A stretch of DNA of 64,000 nt from Noviherbaspirillum autotrophicum (GTDB taxonomy: Bacteria; Pseudomonadota; Gammaproteobacteria; Burkholderiales; Burkholderiaceae_D). Positions 8,437 to 16,617 of the stretch are shown piece after piece. The number at the start of each line of letters is the position of its first letter. Positions within the stretch are counted from its first letter, which is position 1. Where the stretch lies: contig NZ_JWJG01000028.1 of the NCBI RefSeq assembly GCF_000818395.1, forward strand, positions 4,666,615 to 4,730,614, given 5' to 3'. Below the pieces are notes generated by a model, which saw only the letters and a program-made list of their open reading frames with translations, was not told the origin of the DNA and ran no database searches. Made by a program: the position numbers and the translations under genes.

Positions 8437-8936
8437 CACATTTGTTCCAGCATCACTTTGATGGCTTGCTGCACTGCCGGGTCGCTGATTCCCGAGCTAC
8501 TATCTGTACTTATCAGCTTGTCCCGACACCAGTCCGGCCAGCCGGCGTATTCGTCATCGAGTGCAAACCACTTTCCCGGGTTGCGCCGACGGACATCCGC
8601 TGCAATTTGCACGCCTCGGGGGAGGGCAGCAAAGTCAGCCTCTCGCATCCAACGGCGGTGATAGGTTGCACCAATCACTCTTTCCTGCAGCGCTGGGCAT
8701 AGGTGCCTTTTCGCCTTTTGGAAAGACATCACACGGACCCAGGAAGTCGCAAGGACGATGCCTACATCTGGGTGCGGTGCTAACAAGTCCTCGAGGATTG
8801 GTGCCCACTCGAACAAAGTTCTGCCGGGAGTCTTAATATAAATGCCCCGGCGAGGATGAAAATAGACTTCGTCGTCGTGTAAGACGCCGTCGAAGTCGAG
8901 ATACAGGACCTTCGTCGCTTTGTGAAGTTGGTTCAT
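8436..8936 (-). CDS. HAD-superfamily phosphatase of the RNA-repair (HAD-SAK) type
   Basis: A 166-residue HAD protein. The motif I nucleophile is in YLDFDGVLHDD, motif II is Thr/Ser in LATSW, and the acidic motif is in WFALDDEY. Length and motifs, including the final D-D-E-Y-x-G-W, fit the stand-alone HAD domain described in Swiss-army-knife RNA repair proteins. It would remove phosphates from RNA ends or nucleotides. The ATG at 8936 is followed by coupling to kptA through overlapping stop and start. Together with kptA this suggests an end-healing module. Confidence 0.78.
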   Translation of the reverse strand: MNQLHKATKVLYLDFDGVLHDDEVYFHPRRGIYIKTPGRTLFEWAPILEDLLAPHPDVGIVLATSWVRVMSFQKAKRHLCPALQERVIGATYHRRWMREADFAALPRGVQIAADVRRRNPGKWFALDDEYAGWPDWCRDKLISTDSSSGISDPAVQQAIKVMLEQM

Positions 8937-8968
8937 CGTGTTGCTCTCCCAAATACGACTAGCCGCAT

Positions 8969-9391
8969 TCAGTCGCAGCGATATATTTCTCGAACTTTCT
9001 CGAATCTCTGTTTAGCTTCTTTATCTTCACAGTTGTCTTGCAAACTCAACCCAGACCGCAGGCAAACCATTCGTTCACCGTCTGGCAGAGCGAAGATTTT
9101 CTGAACGGGCTCTAGAACAAATCCGTTAAATGCATGTAAAGGCAGTCGTGAATACATGCGTAGTTCCGTTTGGACGTAACGCTTCATGTTGTTCGCCAGA
9201 GCTATAGCCCGGTCCAAGTCAGTTGTAATGTAAGTCGTGCGGGCGTGTGGCTCGCCGCCCTCGTTATATGTCTCGATTTGATACCACGTGTCGCCTTGCA
9301 CCTCGAGCACGGACCACTGACGAACTCCGCGCTCGGGGCTTTCGAGTTCATCACGCACACGGGTAATAGCGGCAGCGGGAGGTTTGGGCAT
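8969..9391 (-). CDS. Hypothetical protein, first gene of the RNA-repair-type operon
   Basis: A 140-residue soluble protein that I do not recognise. The middle (WSVLEVQGDTWYQIETYN) looks like a small beta-rich domain, and the C-terminus has two Cys residues and many charges. I took the ATG at 9391, preceded by AGGTCTCACA; the frame continues to 9520 but that would run into the repeated operator sequence. The gap to the HAD gene is 32 bases, consistent with an operon. Divergent from the XRE regulator, which probably controls it. Confidence 0.55.
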   Translation of the reverse strand: MPKPPAAAITRVRDELESPERGVRQWSVLEVQGDTWYQIETYNEGGEPHARTTYITTDLDRAIALANNMKRYVQTELRMYSRLPLHAFNGFVLEPVQKIFALPDGERMVCLRSGLSLQDNCEDKEAKQRFEKVREIYRCD

Positions 9392-9484
9392 TGTGAGACC
9401 TAAAAAGCGGGTGTTTCGGCGTAAGTGGTTCAGGCAACCCGTACTGGAGTCACTGGCAGAAAACTCAGCATTAATACGTAACGC

Positions 9485-9523
9485 AAACAGTGTAATACTA
9501 AACAGTGTAATCGTAAACAATGT
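9485..9523. promoter_or_regulatory. Three 15-bp direct repeats, likely XRE operator
   Basis: Copies begin at 9485, 9500 and 9515. The first two share AAACAGTGTAAT exactly; the third is AAACAATGT. The 15-base period (about 1.5 helical turns) and the position between divergent genes suggest repressor binding over both promoters. Further partial matches (GCAGTGTAGACAT, CATGTAGTGTCTGATG) lie at 9532-9565. Confidence 0.6.
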
Positions 9524-9574
9524 CTTTTATGGCAGTGTAGACATAAATCATGTAGTGTCTGATGCTACGCTGCT

Positions 9575-9874
9575 ATGACAGAATCTAAAGAGAAACAGAA
9601 ACCATCTGTTTTGCGCGCACGCTTTGCTCACAACGTGAGAATTCTTCGGGTGAGAAAAGGAATATCTCAGGAAAACCTGGCCGATATTTGTGGACTCCAC
9701 CGCACTTTTGTAAGCGATGTTGAACGAGAAGTGCGGAACGTATCCCTTGACAACGCCCAGCGCATAGCAGACGCGCTGGGTATTGACCCAGTAGAACTGT
9801 TTAGGCCAATCGATGAGGCTGATGCGGGCCTGCCAAAGTCCCTGCCTAAAGGGCCAAGGGGTAGCGGGCGGTAG
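9575..9874 (+). CDS. XRE-family HTH regulator
   Basis: A 99-residue protein with a Cro/C1-type helix-turn-helix at residues about 12-66 (ILRVRKGISQENLADICGL, then RTFVSDVEREVRN). The C-terminal third is a Pro/Gly-rich tail. Small single-domain XRE proteins of this kind act as repressors of mobile elements or of adjacent operons. It is divergent from the RNA-repair-type operon, and the spacer contains iterated 15-base repeats that probably form its operator. Confidence 0.85.
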   Translation: MTESKEKQKPSVLRARFAHNVRILRVRKGISQENLADICGLHRTFVSDVEREVRNVSLDNAQRIADALGIDPVELFRPIDEADAGLPKSLPKGPRGSGR

Positions 9875-9995
9875 GCCTTTTCTTCCTCGTAGTTCTTGCC
9901 TTTAAATTTCTAAAATCCGTCTGAAATATCGCTGATTGCTATACCGTGGTGCGGCAACAGCAACTCATGTGATATCAGCCGCGCGGGAGCGGATG

Positions 9996-10241
9996 ATGAC
10001 GGAATATTTTGACATTTGGGAATTGGGCGAAAGACTCGATAAGAACCCTAGTGCAATAAAAAAGCTGCTAAGGAACCGTCCATGGGAACTACCCCCTCGG
10101 TTATACATCCCGGGGAGCAGCCTCCTTCGCTGGCGGCGAAAGGACGTCGAGGTTTGGATTCAGGAGCAGGAAGCGTTATATGGCGATTCCACCTATCAAC
10201 AACGAGGAAAAGACCTGTTCAATACTGAACACACACTTTAG
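9996..10241 (+). CDS. AlpA/Xis-like helix-turn-helix protein
   Basis: An 81-residue protein. Residues 4-60 resemble a MerR/AlpA-type DNA-binding fold: WELGERLDKNPSAIKKLLRN is the helix-turn-helix, and RLYIPGSSLLRWRRKDVEVWI is the wing and closing helix. ATG codons occur at 9993 and 9996 after the purine-rich GGGAGCGG. Proteins of this kind control integrase genes or act as excisionases, and they often lie near one end of an integrated element. That fits its place within 700 bases of the disrupted comM gene. No integrase is seen in the window. Confidence 0.6.
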   Translation: MTEYFDIWELGERLDKNPSAIKKLLRNRPWELPPRLYIPGSSLLRWRRKDVEVWIQEQEALYGDSTYQQRGKDLFNTEHTL

Positions 10242-10243
10242 AC

Positions 10244-10492
10244 CTATTTTTCCTTGAGCATTTGTTTAATCACTGCAATCCGCTGTTTCGCCGTATCGCG
10301 GGGCGTCTGCATCATTTCATCCGGCGGAGTTAAGCCAAGGATTTTTGCAATATTGGAAACATAAGGCTTTCTCGCTCCAGCGAGCTTTGTGCAGGCGCCT
10401 TCGACCACAGACTCCCCAACTTGGGCAACCAGCCAATCGAGTGTTCGCTGGTCACGGTCTGACTTCACAATCACATCCATAAGCCTCTCCAT
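10244..10492 (-). CDS. Hypothetical protein at the island's right edge
   Basis: An 82-residue protein that I do not recognise. It contains no Cys-rich, membrane or catalytic motif; it is helical and ends in Lys-rich residues (IAVIKQMLKEK). The frame is open up to 10609, but the first 39 residues would be encoded by a perfect palindrome and a tandem repeat, so I place the start at the ATG at 10492. The ATG at 10480, with GGAGAGG just before it, is also possible. It converges with the AlpA-like gene. Probably belongs to the mobile element. Confidence 0.45.
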   Translation of the reverse strand: MERLMDVIVKSDRDQRTLDWLVAQVGESVVEGACTKLAGARKPYVSNIAKILGLTPPDEMMQTPRDTAKQRIAVIKQMLKEK

Positions 10493-10531
10493 TTTCCGAA
10501 GACTGACCTTCGGCTGCTGCCTCCGGTCAGC

Positions 10532-10559
10532 GTTATCCAATCGTGCTCGATTGGATAAC
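10532..10559. repeat. Perfect 12-bp inverted repeat near the island end
   Basis: GTTATCCAATCG (10532-10543) and CGATTGGATAAC (10548-10559) are separated by TGCT. It lies about 40 bases upstream of the preferred start of the flanking minus-strand gene and 150 bases inside the comM junction. It could be an operator or a recombination-protein site. Confidence 0.7.
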
Positions 10560-10561
10560 AA

Positions 10562-10585
10562 TGCCGGCTCGCCTGCTGGCTCGCC
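10562..10585. repeat. Short imperfect tandem repeat
   Basis: Two adjacent 12-base units sharing GGCTCGCCT follow the palindrome and precede the comM junction by about 120 bases. Possibly part of the element's end structure; too short to interpret. Confidence 0.4.
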
Positions 10586-10708
10586 TCTTGTGAAGAAAGG
10601 TATCCGCAAAAATCCACTTGGGCAAACAGAGAATTGGGGAGGTCATGCAAAAAGTGACATAACCCATACTCGGATGAACAACTTTTTCAAGATTTTTGTG
10701 GCTCATCG

Positions 10709-11306
10709 CGAAATGCCGGAATTCGACCGGCGTGTGCTGGAGGTGCTGCGCGAGCCGCTCGAGTCGGGCCAGATCACGATTTCGCGCGCCGCCCACCAGT
10801 CCGACTTCCCGGCACGCTTCCAGCTGGTGGCGGCAATGAATCCCTGCCCTTGCGGCTATCTCGGCCACAGCTCGGGCAAGTGCCGCTGTACGCCGGACGC
10901 GGTCGCGCGCTATCAGGGGAAAATTTCGGGTCCCTTGCTCGACCGGATCGACCTGCAGATCCAGGTCGGCGCCTTGCCGCACGAGGAACTGCTCAGACAG
11001 GCCGACGGCGAACGGTCAGCCGCGATTGCCGCGCGCGTGGAACTGGCATTCGACCGCCAGCTGCGGCGCCAAGGCAAGAGCAACCAAGGCCTGAGCACCG
11101 CCGAAATCGATGCGTACTGCAGGCCAGACGCCTCCGGCGAACAATTGCTGCGTACGGCGATGACGCGGCTGAACTGGTCGGCGCGCGCCTATCACCGGGT
11201 CTTGAAGGTGGCGCGCACGATTGCGGACCTGGCAGGAGCGCGTGGCGTGGAGCCCCCCCACGTGGCAGAGGCGATTCAATACCGGCGAGCGCTGCGGGAG
11301 CAATGA
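10709..11306 (+). pseudogene. comM: comM (yifB) C-terminal remnant, truncated by the island
   Basis: About 198 codons of the Mg-chelatase-like AAA+ protein ComM/YifB. Recognisable segments are PEFDRRVLEVLREPLESG, FQLVAAMNPCPCGYLGH, the zinc-type Cys group (CPCGYLGHSSGKCRC), and SGPLLDRIDLQIQV. Intact ComM has about 500 residues, and the missing part includes Walker A and most of Walker B. Sequence similarity starts abruptly near 10709-10713, where the expected DELPEFDRR is replaced by HREMPEFDRR. An ATG at 10713 is in frame, but the product would lack the ATP site. ComM is a DNA helicase promoting branch migration in natural transformation, and comM is a known insertion hotspot for genomic islands. 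Confidence 0.9.
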
Positions 11307-11315
11307 CGCCGGCGC

Positions 11316-12773
11316 TTAGGCTGCCTTTGCCGCCTGCGTCGCCAGATCGGCCACGATGCGTCCCAGGCAGCGCAGTGCACGGTCGATATCGTCGCAATAC
11401 GGCAGGCCACAGTTGATCCGCAGAAAATGGTCAAAGCGATTCGAGTTTGAAAACATCGCGCCGGGCGCCACCAGGATGCCTTGCGCGAGCGCCGCATCAA
11501 ATACCTGCGCCGCCGGCAGCCTGTGCGGCAGTTCCAGCCACAAGGTCATGCCGCCAGCAGGCATCGTCAGCCGTGTGCCGAGCGGGAAGTAGGCGGCGAT
11601 AGCCTGCGCCATGGCGATGCGCTGTCGCCGCAACGCCACGCGCAGACGTCGCAGATGACGGTCGTAGGCGCTCGATGCCATGAATTCGGCGGCCGCGATC
11701 TGCGACCACTCTTCATTGTCGCGTGTCTGCGCATACTTGAGCATCGCCACCCTGGCTTGCCAGCGCCCCGCGGTCATCCAGCCCAGCCGCATGCCGGGCG
11801 CGAGCGTCTTGTGCAGCGACGCGCAATGAATCACATTGCCAGTGCGGTCCCACGCCTTCAGAGCCGTAAGCGGTGCATCGCATTCGGCCAGTTCACTGTA
11901 GGTGTCGTCCTCGATCAGCGCTATCGCATGCCGCTCGCATAGCTGCACCAGCCGCTGCTTGTGCGCATCCGGCATGATGCACGCCAGGGGATTCTGGAAA
12001 TGCGGCACGACCACTGCCGCCTTGATATTACCGTACGTTTGGATCGCCAATTCCAGCGCCTCGATCGAGATGCCGGTGCTGGCGCTGGTCGGGATCTCGA
12101 GCGCGCGCAGCCCCAGGCTTTCCAGGATTTGCAACAGGCCGTAGAACGTCGGCGATTCGACCGCGACCGTGTCACCGGGCTGGGCGACGGCGCGCAGCGC
12201 AAGGTTGAGCGCCTCGATGCAGCCGTGCGTGACAATCACCTCGTCCGGCGACAACACCATGCCGGCGGCGACCGCGCGCTTGGCCAGCACGCTGCGGAAA
12301 TGCGCATTGCCGCCGGCCGGGGTGGCGCGCACCAGCATGTCGGGGTAACGGCGCAGCGCGCGGGCGGCGGCAACCCTGAGCTGTTCTGCCGGATACCATT
12401 GCGGCGCGGCACGCGCGCCCGACAGATTGATCTTGATGGGATGCCTGCGCCCTTGCGCGATGAATTCGGACACGCGCGCATGCACCCCGACATACTGCGC
12501 CGGATCGGGCGGGCGCAGCAGGTTCGGCTCATCCAGCGGCAGCAGTGCGGCATGCCGGGGCTGGCGCACGAAATAGCCGGAACGCGGACGCGCCTCGATC
12601 CAGCCCTCGCGCTCGAGATGCCGGCAAGCCTGCAACGCCGTCGACAGGCTCACGCCGTGCGTGCGCATCATCGAGCGCACCGAGGGCATGCGCTCGCCCT
12701 GCCCCAGCGATCCCGCCTTGATCGCGCCGAGATAGTGGTCCGCCAGTTTTCTATACAGAGGTTGCGAGTCCAT
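11316..12773 (-). CDS. MocR-family regulator (GntR HTH + aminotransferase-like domain)
   Basis: A 485-residue protein. Residues 1-75 are a GntR winged helix (RMPSVRSMMRTHGVSLSTALQAC, then REGWIEARPRSGYFV). Residues about 115-470 are a fold-type I aminotransferase domain with the PLP lysine in SLHKTLAPGMRLGWM. In this family the PLP domain serves as effector sensor. I took the ATG at 12773 (MDSQPLYRK) over that at 12797 because it places the HTH normally. It is divergent from the DUF2917 gene, which it may control. Effector unknown. Confidence 0.88.
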   Translation of the reverse strand: MDSQPLYRKLADHYLGAIKAGSLGQGERMPSVRSMMRTHGVSLSTALQACRHLEREGWIEARPRSGYFVRQPRHAALLPLDEPNLLRPPDPAQYVGVHARVSEFIAQGRRHPIKINLSGARAAPQWYPAEQLRVAAARALRRYPDMLVRATPAGGNAHFRSVLAKRAVAAGMVLSPDEVIVTHGCIEALNLALRAVAQPGDTVAVESPTFYGLLQILESLGLRALEIPTSASTGISIEALELAIQTYGNIKAAVVVPHFQNPLACIMPDAHKQRLVQLCERHAIALIEDDTYSELAECDAPLTALKAWDRTGNVIHCASLHKTLAPGMRLGWMTAGRWQARVAMLKYAQTRDNEEWSQIAAAEFMASSAYDRHLRRLRVALRRQRIAMAQAIAAYFPLGTRLTMPAGGMTLWLELPHRLPAAQVFDAALAQGILVAPGAMFSNSNRFDHFLRINCGLPYCDDIDRALRCLGRIVADLATQAAKAA

Positions 12774-12951
12774 ATCGCATGATCGCCGATTCGCCATATC
12801 CAGAACAGATATAGATTCCTGAAAAATGCACGATAACAGATGCCAACCGGGCTTTCTGTTGCGCTGCAGTTTGCGGCTTCCTGTGCCTGTTTCATTTCAT
12901 CCCGCGTCTCTAGCATGACGTCATGTCCACCGCTACGCAGGGAAGGAAAGC

Positions 12952-13305
12952 ATGATGGCACAGCAATGCACGACAACGACCAGACTTGCCCAAGGACAGT
13001 GCCTGCGCCGGCACGCATGTCGCGGCACGATTGTGGTGGCGGCACGCGGCAGGCTTCACATTGCCGACGCGCCCGCCTGGATGGGAGAGCACGGGTTGCC
13101 GGAAACGGCCGGCCTGCACGAAGGGGAAGCCTATATGGTCGCACAGGCCGGCTGGATTGCCATCCATGCCTTGAGCGACGCCGAAATCGTGTGCGTGACG
13201 CACGAGGCAGGATTGTGGCCGATGCTGTCGCGCTGGTGCCGTGCGACGGCTGACGGTCTGCGCCGCGGCTGGCGGATCGTTGCCCGGCGTGCCTGGAGTA
13301 GCTAG
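12952..13305 (+). CDS. DUF2917 family protein
   Basis: A 117-residue protein matching the betaproteobacterial DUF2917 pattern: a small cupin-like beta domain beginning with L-x-x-G-x-x-L and containing GTIVVAARGRLHIAD and EGEAYMVAQAGWIAIHALSD. No signal peptide or catalytic motif is visible. It lies 178 bases from the divergent MocR gene, an arrangement often seen for this family. Molecular role unknown. Confidence 0.7.
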   Translation: MMAQQCTTTTRLAQGQCLRRHACRGTIVVAARGRLHIADAPAWMGEHGLPETAGLHEGEAYMVAQAGWIAIHALSDAEIVCVTHEAGLWPMLSRWCRATADGLRRGWRIVARRAWSS

Positions 13306-13383
13306 CCGGCACTGCGCAGGCGGAGCGAGAAAGAATTATCATGGACCGTTTCGACGTCCCGTCTGCATTTTTCGGCGCAGTCC

Positions 13384-14226
13384 ATGTTCCAGCATCCATC
13401 CGAATTCGTCACGTTCAAGGCCAGCGCGCATTTGCCGGGCGTGGAGCTGTACTCGGCGAGACTGGTCGAGCATGCCTTCGCACCGCATGTGCACGACGGG
13501 TATTCGATCGGCGCGATCGAAGCGGGCGCGGAGCGCTTCCGCTACCAGGGACAGGAGCATGTCGCGCCCGCCGGCACGCTGGTCCTGCTCAATCCGGACG
13601 AACTGCATACCGGCGAGGCCGAAGTCGAGGCCGGCTGGACGTATCAGATGCTGTACATCGAGCCGCACACCTTGCGCGAAATGACTGGCAGCGAAGCATT
13701 CTTTCCGCAAGCGCTGGCCCATGACCGCATGTTCGCCGCAGCATACCGGCACACGTTTCACCGCATGTGGGAAGCGCCCGACGACATCGCCTTCCTGTCC
13801 GATTTCACCCGCCTGATCGACGCCATCGTCGCGCGCTACGGCAAGAACGCGAAGGTGCAGTCTGCGCCGCGCCATCCGCGCCGCATGGCCTCGATGCGGC
13901 GCGTGCTCGACTGCATCGAAGCGCACCTCGACGAACCGCTGGGCATCGACACCCTGGCGGCACAAGCCGGGCTGTCCGTATTTCACTTCGTGCGCACCTT
14001 TTCCGCGATGTTCCATGCAACGCCGCACCAGTACCTGCAGGCGCGCCGCGCCGCGCGCGCCAAGTCGCTGCTGGCGCAGCGCGCAACGCCGGCGCAGGCA
14101 GCTGCCGCGGCGGGCCTGACCGACCAGAGCCACCTGAACCGCTGGTTCAAGCGTGCCTACGGCGTCACGCCAGCGCAATACCAACAGCAAATCGGTACAA
14201 GACCGCAGCCGGCCAAGCGCGCATAA
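13384..14226 (+). CDS. AraC-family transcriptional regulator
   Basis: A 280-residue protein. Residues 10-95 form an AraC-type cupin ligand-binding domain (FAPHVHDGYSIGAIEAG, GTLVLLNPDELHTGE). Residues about 175-272 contain the double helix-turn-helix (LGIDTLAAQAGLSVFHFVRTF and AAAAAGLTDQSHLNRWFKRAYG). The family often controls an adjacent exporter, and the next gene on the same strand, 48 bases later, is a DMT transporter. Effector unknown. Confidence 0.9.
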   Translation: MFQHPSEFVTFKASAHLPGVELYSARLVEHAFAPHVHDGYSIGAIEAGAERFRYQGQEHVAPAGTLVLLNPDELHTGEAEVEAGWTYQMLYIEPHTLREMTGSEAFFPQALAHDRMFAAAYRHTFHRMWEAPDDIAFLSDFTRLIDAIVARYGKNAKVQSAPRHPRRMASMRRVLDCIEAHLDEPLGIDTLAAQAGLSVFHFVRTFSAMFHATPHQYLQARRAARAKSLLAQRATPAQAAAAAGLTDQSHLNRWFKRAYGVTPAQYQQQIGTRPQPAKRA

Positions 14227-14274
14227 TCCGTCCGCATCGATCGCGCGTCAGCGTCGCCAACTTCCGCATACCAA

Positions 14275-15243
14275 ATGCTTACCGGATTTCTCTGCGCCCT
14301 GGGCGCCGGCCTCATGTGGGGCATCGTCTTCGTCACGCCACTCATCCTCGGCGACTATCCCGGCGTGGTGCTGTCGTTCGGCCGTTATGTCGGATTCGGC
14401 CTGATCGCGTTGGTGCCGGCCTGGTTCGATCGACGCCAGATCGCTGCATTGTCGAAAGCGGACTGGCGCGCCGCCCTCAAGCTTTCACTGGTCGGCAATA
14501 TCCTGTACTACGCGGCGCTGGCCAGCGCGATCCAGTTGGCCGACGCGCCACTGCCGGCCATGCTGATCGGTACGCTTCCGGTCATTATCTCGATCTGCTC
14601 GAACTGGGCGCCCGGTCATTCCTCGGAATCCATCGCCTGGCGCAGGCTGGCGCCGTCGCTCGTCATCATCCTGGCCGGCCTGATGCTGGTCAATGCCAGC
14701 GAGCTGGGCCGGCTCGACGGCCGGCGCTCGCTGGCCGACTATGCGCTCGGTTGCCTGGCAGCGCTCGCCGCGCTGGCGGCATGGACGTGGTATCCGATCA
14801 TGAATGCGCGGCACATGAAACGGCATCCGCATATCCGCTCCTCGACCTGGTCCACCGCGCAGGGGCTGGCCACCCTGCCGCTAGCGCTGCTCGGCTTTAT
14901 CGGATTCGGCGCCTATACGGCTGCAGGACAGGGCAACTATGCGTTTCCGCTCGGCCCGCGCCCGGCACTGTTCGTCGCCATGATGCTGCTGCTGGGGCTA
15001 TGCGCCTCGTGGCTGGGCACGATGTTGTGGAACAAGGCCAGCCAGCGGCTGCCGACCTCGCTGGCCGGACAGCTGATCGTGTTCGAAACGCTGTCGGCGC
15101 TGCTATATGCCTTCATCTGGCGCGGCGTCGTGCCATCGGCATCGGTCATGGCAGGCGTCGTATTGCTGTGCGCCGGCGTGGCCATGGGCGTGGGCGCATT
15201 TCATCGCGCGCAGCGCAAGGAAGCGCTCGCTGGCGGCACGTGA
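14275..15243 (+). CDS. EamA/DMT-family inner-membrane transporter
   Basis: A 322-residue integral membrane protein with about ten hydrophobic segments arranged as two five-helix EamA repeats. The N-terminus (LCALGAGLMWGIVFVTPLIL) and the repeat boundary near residue 150 are typical of the family. Likely exports a small metabolite such as an amino acid; substrate cannot be told from sequence. Same strand and close spacing after the AraC gene suggest joint regulation. Confidence 0.85.
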   Translation: MLTGFLCALGAGLMWGIVFVTPLILGDYPGVVLSFGRYVGFGLIALVPAWFDRRQIAALSKADWRAALKLSLVGNILYYAALASAIQLADAPLPAMLIGTLPVIISICSNWAPGHSSESIAWRRLAPSLVIILAGLMLVNASELGRLDGRRSLADYALGCLAALAALAAWTWYPIMNARHMKRHPHIRSSTWSTAQGLATLPLALLGFIGFGAYTAAGQGNYAFPLGPRPALFVAMMLLLGLCASWLGTMLWNKASQRLPTSLAGQLIVFETLSALLYAFIWRGVVPSASVMAGVVLLCAGVAMGVGAFHRAQRKEALAGGT

Positions 15244-15263
15244 AGCGGGCAATCGCTGTTACC

Positions 15264-15809
15264 ATGCGACCCATGACGAGATTTTTCCACAGACTTCCAT
15301 TCTTTTTGGCATCTATTTCCTGCGCGTTGATGCTGAACGCCTGCAGCCCCAAGTTTGACTGGCGCGAAGCGCACGGCACTGGCATTCCATTCAGCATTTT
15401 ATTGCCAGCCAAGCCGACATCGTCCACGCGTCAGCTCAACCTCGACGGCCTGCCGGTCACCATGACGATGACCGCCGCCGATGTCGGTGACGTGCTGTTT
15501 GCGGTCGGCGCGGCCGAAACGCCTGATCCGGCCGCCGCCGTGCGTGCGCTGGCCGCGATGAAGACGGCGCTGGTACGCAACATCGGCGGCAGTATTCGCC
15601 GCGAAACGGCCTCTGCCCCAGCCGCACTGCCCGCAACCATCGACGTCGAGGCACTCGGCGCACCGGCCGGCGGCGACCAGTCGCGCCTGTTGATCGCACG
15701 CTTTATCGCCGTGGACAAACGCGTGTATCAGCTTGTTGTCGTCGGCAAAGAAAAAACCGTGCCCCGCGAAGCGGTCGACACCTTCCTGACCTCCTTCAAG
15801 CCCGCGTAA
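15264..15809 (+). CDS. Predicted lipoprotein
   Basis: A 181-residue protein with a lipoprotein signal: hydrophobic segment FFLASISCALMLNAC ending in a lipobox whose Cys would be lipidated. The mature part contains the pattern FSILLPAKPTSSTRQLNLDG seen in small Burkholderiales lipoproteins of unknown function. Starts are possible at 15264 or 15273; the second leaves a more usual short basic N-terminus. It begins 20 bases after the DMT transporter stop. Confidence 0.7.
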   Translation: MRPMTRFFHRLPFFLASISCALMLNACSPKFDWREAHGTGIPFSILLPAKPTSSTRQLNLDGLPVTMTMTAADVGDVLFAVGAAETPDPAAAVRALAAMKTALVRNIGGSIRRETASAPAALPATIDVEALGAPAGGDQSRLLIARFIAVDKRVYQLVVVGKEKTVPREAVDTFLTSFKPA

Positions 15810-15954
15810 TACCCAGACGGCCAGCGCCGAGGAATTACGCCGTCGATTCACCGTCACATGGCACATCCAGCCATGACAATGTCCGTTGTGACTCATAGCA
15901 AATTCCTGAAGTCATGCTATGGTTTAATCATGAGCATAACCCTGTGGAGGCATC

Positions 15955-16299
15955 ATGTTGGTTATATTCAAATCGAAAGCCGCCGCCGAAGTGATGATGT
16001 ATGAGGATCACGCCAAGCGCATCCTTGATTTGCTGCACAAGGATGTCAAGCAGGGCATCATTACTGCCAGCGAGATGCCGCGTGCCGTCGCCACGCTGGA
16101 AGAGGAGATCGCCGAAAGCCGGCGCCATCCGGCCTCCGAAGAAGTGCAGCGCGACGTGCTCGCGCATCATGGCGACGAGGTGGAAGACAACGAGCATGAA
16201 CCGGTCGAATTTGTCAGCTTTGCAACGCGCGCCTATCCTTTGCTGGAAATGCTGCGCGCGGCACGGCGCGAAAACAACGACGTCGTGTGGGGCGTCTGA
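15955..16299 (+). CDS. DUF1840 family protein
   Basis: A 114-residue soluble protein matching DUF1840: it begins MLVIFKSKAAAEVMMYEDHA and ends with the conserved FATRAYPLLEMLRAARRENNDVVWGV region. The middle is acidic and helical. A well-placed ribosome site (GTGGAGG) precedes the ATG. The family is confined to proteobacteria, mostly beta. Function unknown. Confidence 0.88.
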   Translation: MLVIFKSKAAAEVMMYEDHAKRILDLLHKDVKQGIITASEMPRAVATLEEEIAESRRHPASEEVQRDVLAHHGDEVEDNEHEPVEFVSFATRAYPLLEMLRAARRENNDVVWGV

Positions 16300-16617
16300 A
16301 AGTAGCGATCCAGCGCGCTTCAGCTCGGCGCAGCAGGCCACGGCCAGCGAACGTGTCGCCGGCATGCTGGAAGCTGCGCGCTGAGGCAAAGGATGACGTA
16401 CACAACATTGGTTTTATTCGACGAATTTCTCGCCCAAGACACTCGCGGCATTTAAGGGCGCCGGTCCGGTCCGCTACCGGCTAAAATGGCGGCTTCGCCC
16501 GAAACGGGTCACGGCCGGCGATTCGCGCTGTCGCTGGAATGAGCCGCCGGCACGACGCCCGGCGCTCGGCAACCGTTCACTTTTCCTGGAATTGCGCGCT
16601 CCGCCGCGCAGGTTGAT
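16300..16617. other. 318-base spacer without a recognised gene
   Basis: GC-rich spacer between DUF1840 and rsmB. Short ORFs here have no domain signal. It presumably holds the rsmB promoter; I could not place a convincing -10/-35 pair. Confidence 0.5.

Noticed and set aside
10389-10708. Apparent 5' extension of comM to an ATG at 10389
   Set aside because: The added 108 residues have no ComM similarity and lie antisense to the unknown end gene and across the palindrome; the frame is open by chance over the junction.
15804-15840. GCGTAAT/ATTACGC inverted repeat around the lipoprotein stop codon
   Set aside because: Short arms with a long loop and no T run; could be chance.
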